From assembly GCA_963739995.1 (NCBI GenBank), contig CAVUCH010000023.1, positions 1-64,000 of the forward strand: a stretch of 64,000 nt of DNA, written 5' to 3'. This DNA is from CAVUCH01 sp963739995. GTDB lineage: Bacteria > Acidobacteriota > Vicinamibacteria > Vicinamibacterales > JAENWD01. Both the position numbers and the translations under genes were made by a program. A model generated the notes under the pieces. That model had not been told where the DNA came from. It searched no databases and saw nothing but the letters and a program-made list of their open reading frames with translations. Shown piece by piece: positions 32,801-41,083 of this stretch; the stretch's first letter is position 1; every line of letters begins with the position of its first letter.

Positions 32801-34181
32801 GCACCTTCTCGCCGTCCGATTCGAACGGTCGCGTCTTCACGACGATGTGCTTCGAGGTAATCGTGTCGGCCGCGTTCAGCTCGCCAGTGAGCGGATCGTA
32901 CGAGAGCGTCCCGGTGCTCACCAGCTCCGCGACGCTCGAGACGTTCACGATGCCGAGCAGGTTGAATCGCCAGGCGGTGCGGCGCTCGCGCGTGCGGAGG
33001 ATGCCCGTGTGGACCATGCGGATCCCGGGCGCGGATGTGGAGGCCGCCTCCTGCAACCCTGTCAGCCTGCCTTTCAATGCGTCGGACACGGCGTCGCGCC
33101 CGCCCTTCGTCAGCGCGCTCACATCGATGTCGAACGCAAACAGCGCCTCACCACGCCGCACCGACGAGAACTGCAGCTCCGCGGCGATGCGCAGCGTCCG
33201 GTTGATGCTCCCGGCGATGGCCTGCTGCAGCGTCTCGATCTGCTCATCGCTCAAGTTGGCGTTGACGAGCGCCGTGAGGTCCGCCTTCGGGTCGGCGCTG
33301 ACCGCAGTGATGAACCGGGTGATGACGTCGCTGTCGCGAACGGTCGCGGCCACGCCGACGGAGGCGGAGGCGTTGATCTCGAGAGTGCTGCCCGAGCGCC
33401 GGTAGCACGCAAGCCGCACCGTCTCGGGCGACACGCGCGAGGCGCGAATCTCGAACGCGCCGCTCGCGCCGAACGTGGCGCCCACCGACACCGAGGCGCC
33501 CGCCGTCAGCTTGGCGGACCCGATGACCGGCAGACCCGGCGTCGCCAGGGGATTGACGACGCTTGCAAGATCCACGGCACCGGTGAACTGGACGTTGCCC
33601 TCGCCTTCGAACGAAGCATACGCGCCGGCCTGGAGCAGCGCGAGATCGTCGGCGTCGCGCGGAATCACCGCGTGCGCCACGGTGGCGATCAAGGCCTCGC
33701 CAAGGGTGAGGGTTCGCGCGGCGAGGTCGAACGGATGGAAGTACCGCGTGGTCAGGGACGCGCCGCCGGCCACGCCGAGCGAGGCGGGTCCTGACGCGAC
33801 CTCAGCGCCACCCGACAGGCGTCCGGACACACCCACCGACACGTACGACGTACCGCTGGCGATGGTCACCGCGTCGCGCAGGTCGTCTGCGGGGAAAAGC
33901 AGCTCGCCCCCCTGGTAGACGCCGACGCCGACACGCGCCCCCGCCTCGAGCGTGGCCGAGCCGGCCCCGGCCACCGGAACTGTCTTTCGCGACGAGAACT
34001 CGGCCGCGATGGGACTGGTGGCCGTGTCGGCAAGCGGCTTGTCCAATGCCTTGGCGACGGGTCTCAGCGCCATGAGCTCGAGCAGCGGCGCGGGCAGGAA
34101 TCTGCCGAGACCGCTCGTGCTCGGGGTCTCCGTGGAGATCAGCGGTGCGTTCAGTTCGTCCACGACCTTGAATGTCGCCAT
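29874..34181 (-). CDS. Giant metacaspase with beta-rich N-terminus and alpha/beta-hydrolase
   Basis: A 1435-residue protein. The start at 34181 (MATFKVVDELNAP) has GGGGAGG 6-7 nt upstream; the longer frame to 34355 overlaps the preceding gene. Residues about 1-480 are beta-rich and Gly/Ala/Ser-rich (SYVSVGVSGRLSGGAEVASG, SAKLTAGASVSVGATFGASG), with no family that I know. Residues about 800-1040 are an alpha/beta hydrolase: ARILFYAHGGLIGER, nucleophile elbow HAVGHSAGAIFHSHF (Ser about 936). Residues about 1155-1435 are a metacaspase (peptidase C14): RLALCVGIDTYE, FAGHGTQVDD (His about 1230), DRLDEAFCPVDF and FIDCCHSGT (Cys about 1284/1285). No signal peptide is seen, so it is probably cytoplasmic. 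It is the second gene of a two-gene operon with the CHAT protein (34 bp apart). Substrate and trigger are unknown. Confidence 0.88.
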   Translation of the reverse strand: MATFKVVDELNAPLISTETPSTSGLGRFLPAPLLELMALRPVAKALDKPLADTATSPIAAEFSSRKTVPVAGAGSATLEAGARVGVGVYQGGELLFPADDLRDAVTIASGTSYVSVGVSGRLSGGAEVASGPASLGVAGGASLTTRYFHPFDLAARTLTLGEALIATVAHAVIPRDADDLALLQAGAYASFEGEGNVQFTGAVDLASVVNPLATPGLPVIGSAKLTAGASVSVGATFGASGAFEIRASRVSPETVRLACYRRSGSTLEINASASVGVAATVRDSDVITRFITAVSADPKADLTALVNANLSDEQIETLQQAIAGSINRTLRIAAELQFSSVRRGEALFAFDIDVSALTKGGRDAVSDALKGRLTGLQEAASTSAPGIRMVHTGILRTRERRTAWRFNLLGIVNVSSVAELVSTGTLSYDPLTGELNAADTITSKHIVVKTRPFESDGEKVRKLMLESVMVSAAYQASRLTAQIALACRCSHFESRAKTSSRDLREDFNAIVAMGLADSGEAARRIGDEHDFGPSTFLLECAFDQNGADALFIGPDGPRTREYYERVGRDTLMALIPAGDEERAHRRAAVSDDARWAAMTQGGPTQIRFDLTRSLGALRAEHVVGDYLVIRWWSDAMARAAAALMEMRRFLGGRSAASLATDPAFHKKRSQLEKALEDVVKDSKARFGDPWGIVALDAASRRAAAAQATIASPRLLAFFDTRVAGARAIEAGAVRASTTAGAATRKAPPRPLTVEEREALRRHAINLRMGALSQGGEIETTEADVARLFTELIPAEIQARKADGQKARILFYAHGGLIGERDGLEPVLRRLKFWRQNNIYPVSFVWETGLRETVMDIVGGLSAARSTAARTIGEDLADAVLEVAARPGGKAVWSQMKRSAEVAVLEGGGGLLIAERVRELWNAHHADLEIHAVGHSAGAIFHSHFLPAVLGRKSAAGAPPIAVQSLHLLAPACATDLFKTKLMDRVGPGKGIEALTMYTMNKSQEQADEAGPYKKSLLYLVSRAFESAQPSPILGLEESLRDDVKLIRFFGLAGNQKRADVLFSNTASDAPLNSCSMSNTHGGFDDDVPTMNSVVRRVIAAGDATPIVNYFQEPLQPAPGPALATAPAAEQPPMRLEAAPAVQPGGMPSRAARTGARLALCVGIDTYEAPYQLGGSVNDARSWQAALEKRGFQVRSLHDASATREAILAALGDIVGAARPGDVVVFQFAGHGTQVDDIDGDEGDDRLDEAFCPVDFTAGRFLIDDDVRAVFSGMRAGVNVTSFIDCCHSGTITRALVPGGRPAANVPPGSKARFIPYSRDLSRKHREFRADESDTDTVRGARATTPSREAAGSAAGMLDICFSACLPHEVAYESGGAGQFTSRAARLLAEGGPVTHAVFIDRVVRDFGASPAQHPVLDCAPTAREHGLLEPAVIGV

Positions 34182-34215
34182 GCGAGCCTCCCCTTGTTCG
34201 ACGTGCGCGATCGGT

Positions 34216-37200
34216 TCAGGACACCTGGACGCCTGCTCGTATCCGATCGCGAAGACTCTCGAGCCGGGCACGGACGTCGGCGTCCGGTGCCATCGCGTAC
34301 AGGAAATCGAACTGCGTGAAGACGGAATCAACCTCGCGTGCGCTCCCGATGGCACGGTAGTCGAGATACGCAGCGGCGATCCGCTTCACCTCCTCGTCGC
34401 TCAACGTGCCATGTGCGAGCACCGCCAGCAGGTCGGCATCGACCGACATGGCGTACAGCCGGAAAGCCGGCGTCTTGGCCAACTGCCGGTCGAGGGCCGC
34501 GCGCGCATCCGAGAGGTCGCGAGCGGATACGGTACCGAACGTCTCTCGCTCCGCGTCTGTGGTCTCGGCGCGGCTCTGCCAGCTGCGCGCAAGAGACGCC
34601 GCCACTGCATTCAGCAGGGGGTACGCCACGTCAGCCTGCCGCTCCGCCGCCAGCCGGGCGGCACTGCGATAGAACGCCTCCATCTGCGCGAGCGCCTGGA
34701 GACGCTTCCTGCCAGCCTGCATCAGCGCCAGCCGCTTGTACGCCGATGCGATCAGCGCCAGCCGCTCGGAGGTCTGGCCGAACGGCTCCTGCTTCGTCCC
34801 GAGCAGTGGTCCGGTCAGCGTCTCCAGCGTCTTGATCGCGTCTTCGATCTGGCTCACGCACGCTCGCTGGAGCGTGTCGCGCTCTTTGCCGGTCAGGGGC
34901 GTGCCCTGCTGCCACCTCGCCATCGCGTGACGCACTTCGAAGTTGGCGAGCTGCTCCACGTCGCGCATGGATGCCGCGGCGTCCTCGGCCGACAACGCCT
35001 GCCGGTAGAGCCGGATGGCGACATCGAGCTTGCCCGCCTCGCCGTACGCGCGTGCAAGTGCAGACGTCACGAGACCATTCTGCAACCACCCCTTGTGCTC
35101 CACGGCCTTCGCGATCTGCTCGAGGCGTTCCAGTTCCCAGGCTGCGCTCGCGGTAGCGCCGGTCTTGAGCCGGGCGGCGATGTTGCTCAGATCCTGCACC
35201 GCGTGCGCGGGCGACACGATTCGGACCGAATCCGGACTGCCCCCGGTGCGAGCGGCCGCCAGGACCAACCGGTACTCCGGATCGCCGTAGCATTGATACG
35301 CGCCCCACGTGTTCGATCCGGGATGCCGCTCGAATGCGGCACACCGCGCCAGCTTCACCGCCTCGCCGAAGGCCTGTCCCTTGAGCATCTCGTCATAGAA
35401 GATCGTCGAGAACGTCGCCGCCCCGGCATCGTCAACGGCCCACCCGGCGGCGACCACTGCACGGACCCCCATCCTGATGAACTCGGTCGCGATGTTCGCG
35501 GCGAGGCGTGGAAAGGCGCGCTGTTGTGCCGTCTGCGGCGTGCCGGGCATGGGGGCCTCGACGACTCCCAGGTAGCAGCAGTTGATGAACACGAGATCGG
35601 GAACGCGGCGCATCTGCTGCACTTCCGCAGGCGTGAGGAACACGCCGTCACCGATCACCATGCCCGTGATCGGTGCGACTGTCTGCTGCCGCAGCAGCGT
35701 GTCGCTCAACGCCTGTCCGCAGGTGTCGCAGTTCATCGCCTGCGGGGGCACGTACCGGTACACGCCATGGCCCGCCAGGTGCAGCAGCTTGTAGGGGCGG
35801 GCGAACAGGGCGCTGACGACCTCCTGGGCGGTCGGCCGTATGTGCTTTGTGGGAACGAAGCTGCCCTGCAGTGTCCGCCAGACGGCTTCGGCTTCCGCCT
35901 GCGCCCCCTTGAGCTCGGTGAAACTGCTGATGGGATCGCCGATCACCAGTGCGGTGTTCTCCGCCACGGATTGAATCGTGCTCCGGAACTCCTGCGATTC
36001 GAGCTGGCGCAGCAAGCCGTGTTCGATGACCCACGGCTTGCGACCCTCGCGCGAGCCGTCTTCGAGCAGCTCCCACGGATACCGCGCCGATTCCTCGTCG
36101 AGCAGCAGCACGACGTTGTCCTGATCGGGCGCGGTCTCCTTCAGCTCGTTGGGCAGCAGGAGATCGAACATCGTCCTCGCCACCGCGCGGTTGTCACGCG
36201 TGGTGGCAATCGCGCTTTCGATGTACTGATCGACCAGCTGGCGCTGGGTCGAGAGCAGGCGCACCTCCGTGCGCGCGCGACCTGTCACCGCGGCGAAGCG
36301 CAGGCCCCCGTCGGCCACCTCACCTTCGCGCCTGCCCAGAATCTGGAGCCGTTGCCACCAGCCGGTGGGTTCGGTGTACGAGAGGCGGCGCAAGCCCCCG
36401 TCCCTGCCGTCAATCGTCGGCGCCAGATCGATCGCCTCCCGGATCCCGGCCTGCTCCGACAGCATGTGCAGTTCTTCCAGCGCCTGCACCGCGCGGTCTT
36501 CCCACAGCTCCACGAACTCGAGCGTGCTGATCCGCTCGGCCTGCTCCGTCGCCGCGAGGGTCTCGTTGGCGCGCACCGCTCCGCGAATGAGCGCGTACAC
36601 CGAATCGGCCACTGACATGCCGCCCGCGCCGGTCCCGATGAGGAGCGCCGACACGCCCAGTTGGCAACGATCCTCCGCCCCGACGCGGGCCTGCTTGCTC
36701 CGTTCGAGCGCGTACTCGAGAAGCGCCCGCGCGAAGCTGCGGGTCAACTGCGCCGCGGAGAGGCTCCCGACTGGGCCGAGCCCGACGACGAGCGCCCCCT
36801 GAAGACCGAGGAACCGCACGTCCGAGCACTTCGGGTTCGTGAAGATGGCGCTGGTCTCGAGCGGGCCCGGGTACAAGCCCATCTGATGTCGCCGCGTCAA
36901 CGCGCCCTCGAGGGCGCGATCCAGATGCTGTTCGGCACTGATGATGGCGTCACCGGCATAGTGTCCGACCGCGATCACGTGCCGCGCGAACGCCAGGTTC
37001 CCGTGCACCACCCGCACGGCGATGGGCCGCTCCTGCCGCGCGCGCGTACGGCGCTTGCGCGATCCGGCGCCGACCACGGCCGCGGCAAGATCGTCCTCGT
37101 CAGGGAAGCGGTCGTCCTCCGCCGGCGGCATCGGAAACAGATCGGCGACCGAGCGGGTGACCGGCGCACGCTGGTCGAGCAGCTTCGTCGTGCCCTGACT

Positions 37201-39924
37201 CAGGAGCTCCTGGAGCGCCCCAAACGCTGGAGGATGGTTGGCGAGATCGCCGTGCTCCACGTCCATGTACCACGTAGGGATGGAGGCCGGAATCCCGCTC
37301 TCCCATGTCACGCGTCCGTCGCCGCGGGTGGTGCCGAGAAACTCGATCCGATCGCGTCTCCGCCAGGGGTCGTACGTGAGCTTCATTCCGGCGATTGTCA
37401 CGTCCGAAGACCCGGCCACATAGATCATGTGCTGCGGCTCCACGGGAGAGCTGTCCAGCACGCGGCGGATCTCGGCGGCCTCCTGCAGATCGGACGCGGC
37501 GGGCAGCGGCCAGTCGGCGCCGCCGGTCCGGGCGTGGTAGGTGCGCCAGGTGGCGTCCGAGAAGTAGTCGTCGTCGCTGTGCGACGCCGGCAGCATCGCA
37601 AGCACGCCGGGAAACCGGCCAATGATGCGCAGCAGGTCGGTCCGGCTGTTGCGGATGTCGAGCCGCGCCAGCTTGCGGAGCAGCACCGAGCGGCCGACGA
37701 GCAGCTCCGTGATCGCGTGGGACCCGCGGTTCGGCGTGCCGAGCATCACGAGGCGTCCGCCCTGGTGAGCGCAGACCTCCTGCCACACGGCCGGGTGCCG
37801 CGCGATCATGGCGCGGACGACAAGCCCACCCATCGAGTGCGCAAGGAAACGCACCGGCTGGCTGTGGGGCGTCGCGATGGCGAGCCGCTCCCGGACGGCC
37901 CCGGCCAGGCGGTCTGCTTCATCCGAGATCCTGACGCGCCAGTCGTACGCAAAGGGAACGACCGTGTGGCTCGCGCTCAGATGCTCGATGATGTCCGAGT
38001 AGTAGCGCCTGAAGGGCTCTGTGGCCGTGATTCCAGTCGACGTGATGTCGAGCCGCCCGAGACCGCCGCGGAGCAGGGACAGCAATGCGACCCAGATGGG
38101 ACCGTTCGAATCAGCGAGCTCGCTGCCCATGATGCCGGGGAGCACGAAAACGACCGGGCGAGGCGCGGCCGTCCCTCGATCGGCCACGGCGCGTGCGATC
38201 GGCTTCGTCGGCTTGCGCAGCGGCTCGAAGCCGGCCGGAGTGCCGGTGCCGGTCGTGAGCGCTGCCACGAGGCGCTCGGCGCTGCCTGCCTCCGCGAAGT
38301 AGGTGAAGTGGTTGACGGAGGGTCCTTTGTGGGAGCTGACCACCTCGAGACCTGCACGGCGGGCGCCCCCCCACATCGAGGGCGTGTTGACGACCAGGTC
38401 GTGGTCCCCCTCATAGAACCGGTCCGAAAGCCACACCAGCAGGCGGGACCAGATGGCGCTCGGGTCGATGTCCCCGGCGATCACCGCCAGGTGGCCGTGC
38501 ACCCGGACGCCCGGCCAGTTCACCAGGCGGATCACCGCGGAGTCGGGCATCTGCGCCTGGAGGCCCGGCAACGTTGCGGGATCCGTGCGCTGCTTCACGA
38601 TGGCAGCGATGAAATCGCCGATGTCTTTGAAGACGTCTGCCAGCGGGTTGCCTGGCAGGGCAGCGCCGGTGATGGTGCCCACCACGGACAGCCACCGATC
38701 CAGCCGGCCCGACGCCAGGGTCGTTCCCAACGCCGGACACGCGACTCGCACGAACCGCTCGACGGTGATCTCGCGCGCCTGGAGCTCGCGCTGCAACCCG
38801 CGCAGCATCTCGAGCTGCTCCTGCTGTTGCTGGCGATCGGGGCCGCCATCGCCATTCGGCGCGAACGCGGCAAGCTCCTCTTCCGTGAAAGGAGGGAGGC
38901 GGTGCAGTGGCGTGTCGACACCCGGAGCGGCGCTGGCGTCGCTCGATACACCGCTTGACACGACGGCCGCCCTGCACAACAACTCACCGACCAGACCGCC
39001 TCGCGAGTGGCTGACGATGTGGAGCGTCGCCCTGCGCGGAAGAAGCACGGCGAGATCGCGCGCGTTCTGAACCGGACTTTCCGTCAGGGTGGTGTGCTCG
39101 AACGCGATGATGCGATCGCCGTACGCGGTGCGAAGAGCGGTCAGCTGCGTCTCACGGGGCTTCGACCAGAGCTCGCCGAAACTACCCCACGTGCTCGACA
39201 GCGTGCCGTGGAGGAACAGCAGCCACGGAGCGCCGGTCGTGTCGCCGGTGAGGTCCGTTTCGGTGAGGTCGAAGCCCTCGGTGACCGTACTGCAGCGATA
39301 CAACTTGCCCGGCGCCTGCCGCTTCTTCGACGGCGCCGGCGGAAAGTCGACCCGCCGCCCGATCGCTTTCGCGGATTCGCCGGCAAGATCGACACCGAAC
39401 ACCTTGAGTCCCTTGATGGCCCACGCCACCGGTCCGCGCGTTTCCAGGCCGCGCGAGGCGATCGGCATGGTCAGCGGCACTTCGACTTCCTCGCTGCCGG
39501 CGGCGTCGCGGCCAACCACCACCTGGGCGAAGTTGATGCGGAAGTCGTCGCCGCGCATCCACAGGCGCTCCCCGTGCTCGAACTCCACCTCGATGAGATC
39601 GTCGGGCTGCACGGTCGCCGTGTCGCGAGGAAGATCGGCGCGTGCCGCCCCAGGCACAAAGGTCTTCTTCGGCCGGAGCAGAACCGTGGATGTATTGAGG
39701 CTCGAGGCTGCCGTTCGCTCCCGGACCGGATCCTCCGGGACGCCACGCGACCCCGCCGACGCGCCGCTCAAGCGGTAGGCCGGCGCGCTGGCGACCGCCG
39801 GGCCCACCGCGTCTGCATCCGTCTGTGGCGGGCCGATTACCGCACTGTCGCGCGGGCGCAGATCCTCCGGCGGCGCAGGGTTCGTGGGCTGCGATGGATC
39901 GGGCGATCCAGGATCGTCGGCCAT
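34216..39924 (-). CDS. Giant CHAT protease with two alpha/beta-hydrolase modules and helical tail
   Basis: A 1902-residue protein; GAGGAGG precedes the ATG at 39924. From the N-terminus: a Pro-rich disordered start (1-90); a beta-rich part; hydrolase 1 (about 230-420: LLFLHGTLSSTWGSF, IVSHSRGGLVGE, Ser about 306); hydrolase 2, LCAT/PGAP1-like (about 590-900: FVLPGIMGSELAD, FLAHSMGGLVVRAM, GTPNRGSHAITEL); an unassigned module (about 960-1200: VVHGNLAFARHVIAVGHYAG); and CHAT (about 1270-1555: SRYPWELLEDG, LLHLAGHGVYRY with His about 1386, LVFINCCYLG with Cys about 1449/1450, ending CYGDPEYRLV). A helical, TPR-like tail follows to the end. CHAT proteases are caspase relatives found in conflict and death systems. 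Here one is co-transcribed with a metacaspase. Function is inferred. Confidence 0.88.
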   Translation of the reverse strand: MADDPGSPDPSQPTNPAPPEDLRPRDSAVIGPPQTDADAVGPAVASAPAYRLSGASAGSRGVPEDPVRERTAASSLNTSTVLLRPKKTFVPGAARADLPRDTATVQPDDLIEVEFEHGERLWMRGDDFRINFAQVVVGRDAAGSEEVEVPLTMPIASRGLETRGPVAWAIKGLKVFGVDLAGESAKAIGRRVDFPPAPSKKRQAPGKLYRCSTVTEGFDLTETDLTGDTTGAPWLLFLHGTLSSTWGSFGELWSKPRETQLTALRTAYGDRIIAFEHTTLTESPVQNARDLAVLLPRRATLHIVSHSRGGLVGELLCRAAVVSSGVSSDASAAPGVDTPLHRLPPFTEEELAAFAPNGDGGPDRQQQQEQLEMLRGLQRELQAREITVERFVRVACPALGTTLASGRLDRWLSVVGTITGAALPGNPLADVFKDIGDFIAAIVKQRTDPATLPGLQAQMPDSAVIRLVNWPGVRVHGHLAVIAGDIDPSAIWSRLLVWLSDRFYEGDHDLVVNTPSMWGGARRAGLEVVSSHKGPSVNHFTYFAEAGSAERLVAALTTGTGTPAGFEPLRKPTKPIARAVADRGTAAPRPVVFVLPGIMGSELADSNGPIWVALLSLLRGGLGRLDITSTGITATEPFRRYYSDIIEHLSASHTVVPFAYDWRVRISDEADRLAGAVRERLAIATPHSQPVRFLAHSMGGLVVRAMIARHPAVWQEVCAHQGGRLVMLGTPNRGSHAITELLVGRSVLLRKLARLDIRNSRTDLLRIIGRFPGVLAMLPASHSDDDYFSDATWRTYHARTGGADWPLPAASDLQEAAEIRRVLDSSPVEPQHMIYVAGSSDVTIAGMKLTYDPWRRRDRIEFLGTTRGDGRVTWESGIPASIPTWYMDVEHGDLANHPPAFGALQELLSQGTTKLLDQRAPVTRSVADLFPMPPAEDDRFPDEDDLAAAVVGAGSRKRRTRARQERPIAVRVVHGNLAFARHVIAVGHYAGDAIISAEQHLDRALEGALTRRHQMGLYPGPLETSAIFTNPKCSDVRFLGLQGALVVGLGPVGSLSAAQLTRSFARALLEYALERSKQARVGAEDRCQLGVSALLIGTGAGGMSVADSVYALIRGAVRANETLAATEQAERISTLEFVELWEDRAVQALEELHMLSEQAGIREAIDLAPTIDGRDGGLRRLSYTEPTGWWQRLQILGRREGEVADGGLRFAAVTGRARTEVRLLSTQRQLVDQYIESAIATTRDNRAVARTMFDLLLPNELKETAPDQDNVVLLLDEESARYPWELLEDGSREGRKPWVIEHGLLRQLESQEFRSTIQSVAENTALVIGDPISSFTELKGAQAEAEAVWRTLQGSFVPTKHIRPTAQEVVSALFARPYKLLHLAGHGVYRYVPPQAMNCDTCGQALSDTLLRQQTVAPITGMVIGDGVFLTPAEVQQMRRVPDLVFINCCYLGVVEAPMPGTPQTAQQRAFPRLAANIATEFIRMGVRAVVAAGWAVDDAGAATFSTIFYDEMLKGQAFGEAVKLARCAAFERHPGSNTWGAYQCYGDPEYRLVLAAARTGGSPDSVRIVSPAHAVQDLSNIAARLKTGATASAAWELERLEQIAKAVEHKGWLQNGLVTSALARAYGEAGKLDVAIRLYRQALSAEDAAASMRDVEQLANFEVRHAMARWQQGTPLTGKERDTLQRACVSQIEDAIKTLETLTGPLLGTKQEPFGQTSERLALIASAYKRLALMQAGRKRLQALAQMEAFYRSAARLAAERQADVAYPLLNAVAASLARSWQSRAETTDAERETFGTVSARDLSDARAALDRQLAKTPAFRLYAMSVDADLLAVLAHGTLSDEEVKRIAAAYLDYRAIGSAREVDSVFTQFDFLYAMAPDADVRARLESLRDRIRAGVQVS

Positions 39925-40144
39925 CTGGCCTCCTCGGTGCGACGCGCAGGCGCAATCAGCGGGGAGCTGGCGGTTGCTGTGCCGGAGCGCGCAATCTTAC
40001 TCCAAGGTGGGAAACGGTGGTTCCAGGCGAGAAATAAGGGCGGCGGCCTCACTCCGTAGGTTCGCAGCCCCTCAGGGAGGCCTTTCCGGGCCTGCAGCGC
40101 CCCGGCGGCGCGGAACTCGCCTCGGATAGGAGTGGTGAGCCGCT

Positions 40145-41044
40145 TCAGCCCCGGACGCCGAACATGACAATCATGGCGGCCCCCGCTGTCATCACGAGGC
40201 ATCCGGCGATCCGCATGCGCATCTGCTCCTCCCGGAAATACCGGTACCCCAGGAAGACGCTGATCAGCGCCGACAGCTGGAACAGGGCCAGTGAGTAGCC
40301 GACCTGCAGCGTCCCGAACGTGAGGACCGTCGCGAGCTGCATGAGGCCCGTCGTGATCGCCAGCCGAAGGTAGGTTCGCTTCTCTCGCTCGAGGATCGCT
40401 GTCTGCGGTGGCAGTGAGTGCCACCCGAGCAGGATGACGATGGCCACGCCGGCCACGGCTGCGCCAAGCGTGCACCAGAGCACGAAGGTCGTGAGGGGCG
40501 AGGAAAGCAGGATGGCCTTCTTCAGGAAGATGGCTTCGGTCGCTGACAGGCCCAGCGCGGCGAGCCGCAGCTGGATTCCCCGCTCGCGGAAGAACTGGAC
40601 GAACGCATGGCGGCGCGGCCAGCCGCCGGTGCGGTCCACGACGAGACCGCTGCCAGCCAGAATCATCAGAACGCCGAGTACACCGGCCTTGGTGGGCAGC
40701 TCGCCGATCAGGACGATTCCGAGAACGAGACCGACCACCGCTTTGTACGCGTTGATGGGTCCGAGGATGGAGAGATCGGTAGACCGCACGGCGGCGACGA
40801 GCAGCGCGTTGCCGGCCACGGCGAGCACGGCGCACGTCGCCATGGTCGGCCACAGCTCGGGCCCGCGCTGCAGCGCCATCGCGCCCGGCACGAGCCACAC
40901 GGGCACGCACCCAGCCGTGAGCACCGCGTGCACCGCGCCGATGATGAAAACGGGATTCGCGGATTTCTGCGTGAGCTGCTTCTGGTAGACGTTCGAGAGC
41001 GGATTGGCGACGATCCGCACCAGCACGAACAGCGCTGTCAGCAT
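40145..41044 (-). CDS. EamA/DMT-superfamily transporter
   Basis: A 299-residue inner-membrane protein with about ten hydrophobic helices in two halves, as in drug/metabolite transporters (VFIIGAVHAVLTAGCVPVWL, GPINAYKAVVGLVLGIVLIG ELPTKAGVLGVLMILAGSG, and later SLALFQLSALISVFLGY, CLVMTAGAAMIVMFG). AAGGAG stands 5 nt before the ATG at 41044. The substrate cannot be told. The Gfo/Idh/MocA gene ends 40 bp upstream on the same strand, so the two may form an operon for uptake and oxidation of a sugar-like compound, by inference. Confidence 0.85.
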   Translation of the reverse strand: MLTALFVLVRIVANPLSNVYQKQLTQKSANPVFIIGAVHAVLTAGCVPVWLVPGAMALQRGPELWPTMATCAVLAVAGNALLVAAVRSTDLSILGPINAYKAVVGLVLGIVLIGELPTKAGVLGVLMILAGSGLVVDRTGGWPRRHAFVQFFRERGIQLRLAALGLSATEAIFLKKAILLSSPLTTFVLWCTLGAAVAGVAIVILLGWHSLPPQTAILEREKRTYLRLAITTGLMQLATVLTFGTLQVGYSLALFQLSALISVFLGYRYFREEQMRMRIAGCLVMTAGAAMIVMFGVRG

Positions 41045-41083
41045 GGCTCCTTCTGGTGCGGCAGACGTGGTCGGGTCCGCCGA

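Noticed and set aside
30480..34181. Idea that the metacaspase gene begins at 34355
   Set aside because: That start would overlap the CHAT gene end by 140 bp and has no ribosome binding site, while 34181 has GGGGAGG.
33952..38958. Very long open frames on the plus strand opposite the CHAT gene (about 880 and 760 codons)
   Set aside because: They are antisense to genes with clear domains, are rich in Arg/His/Leu as expected of GC-rich shadow frames, and have no recognisable motifs.
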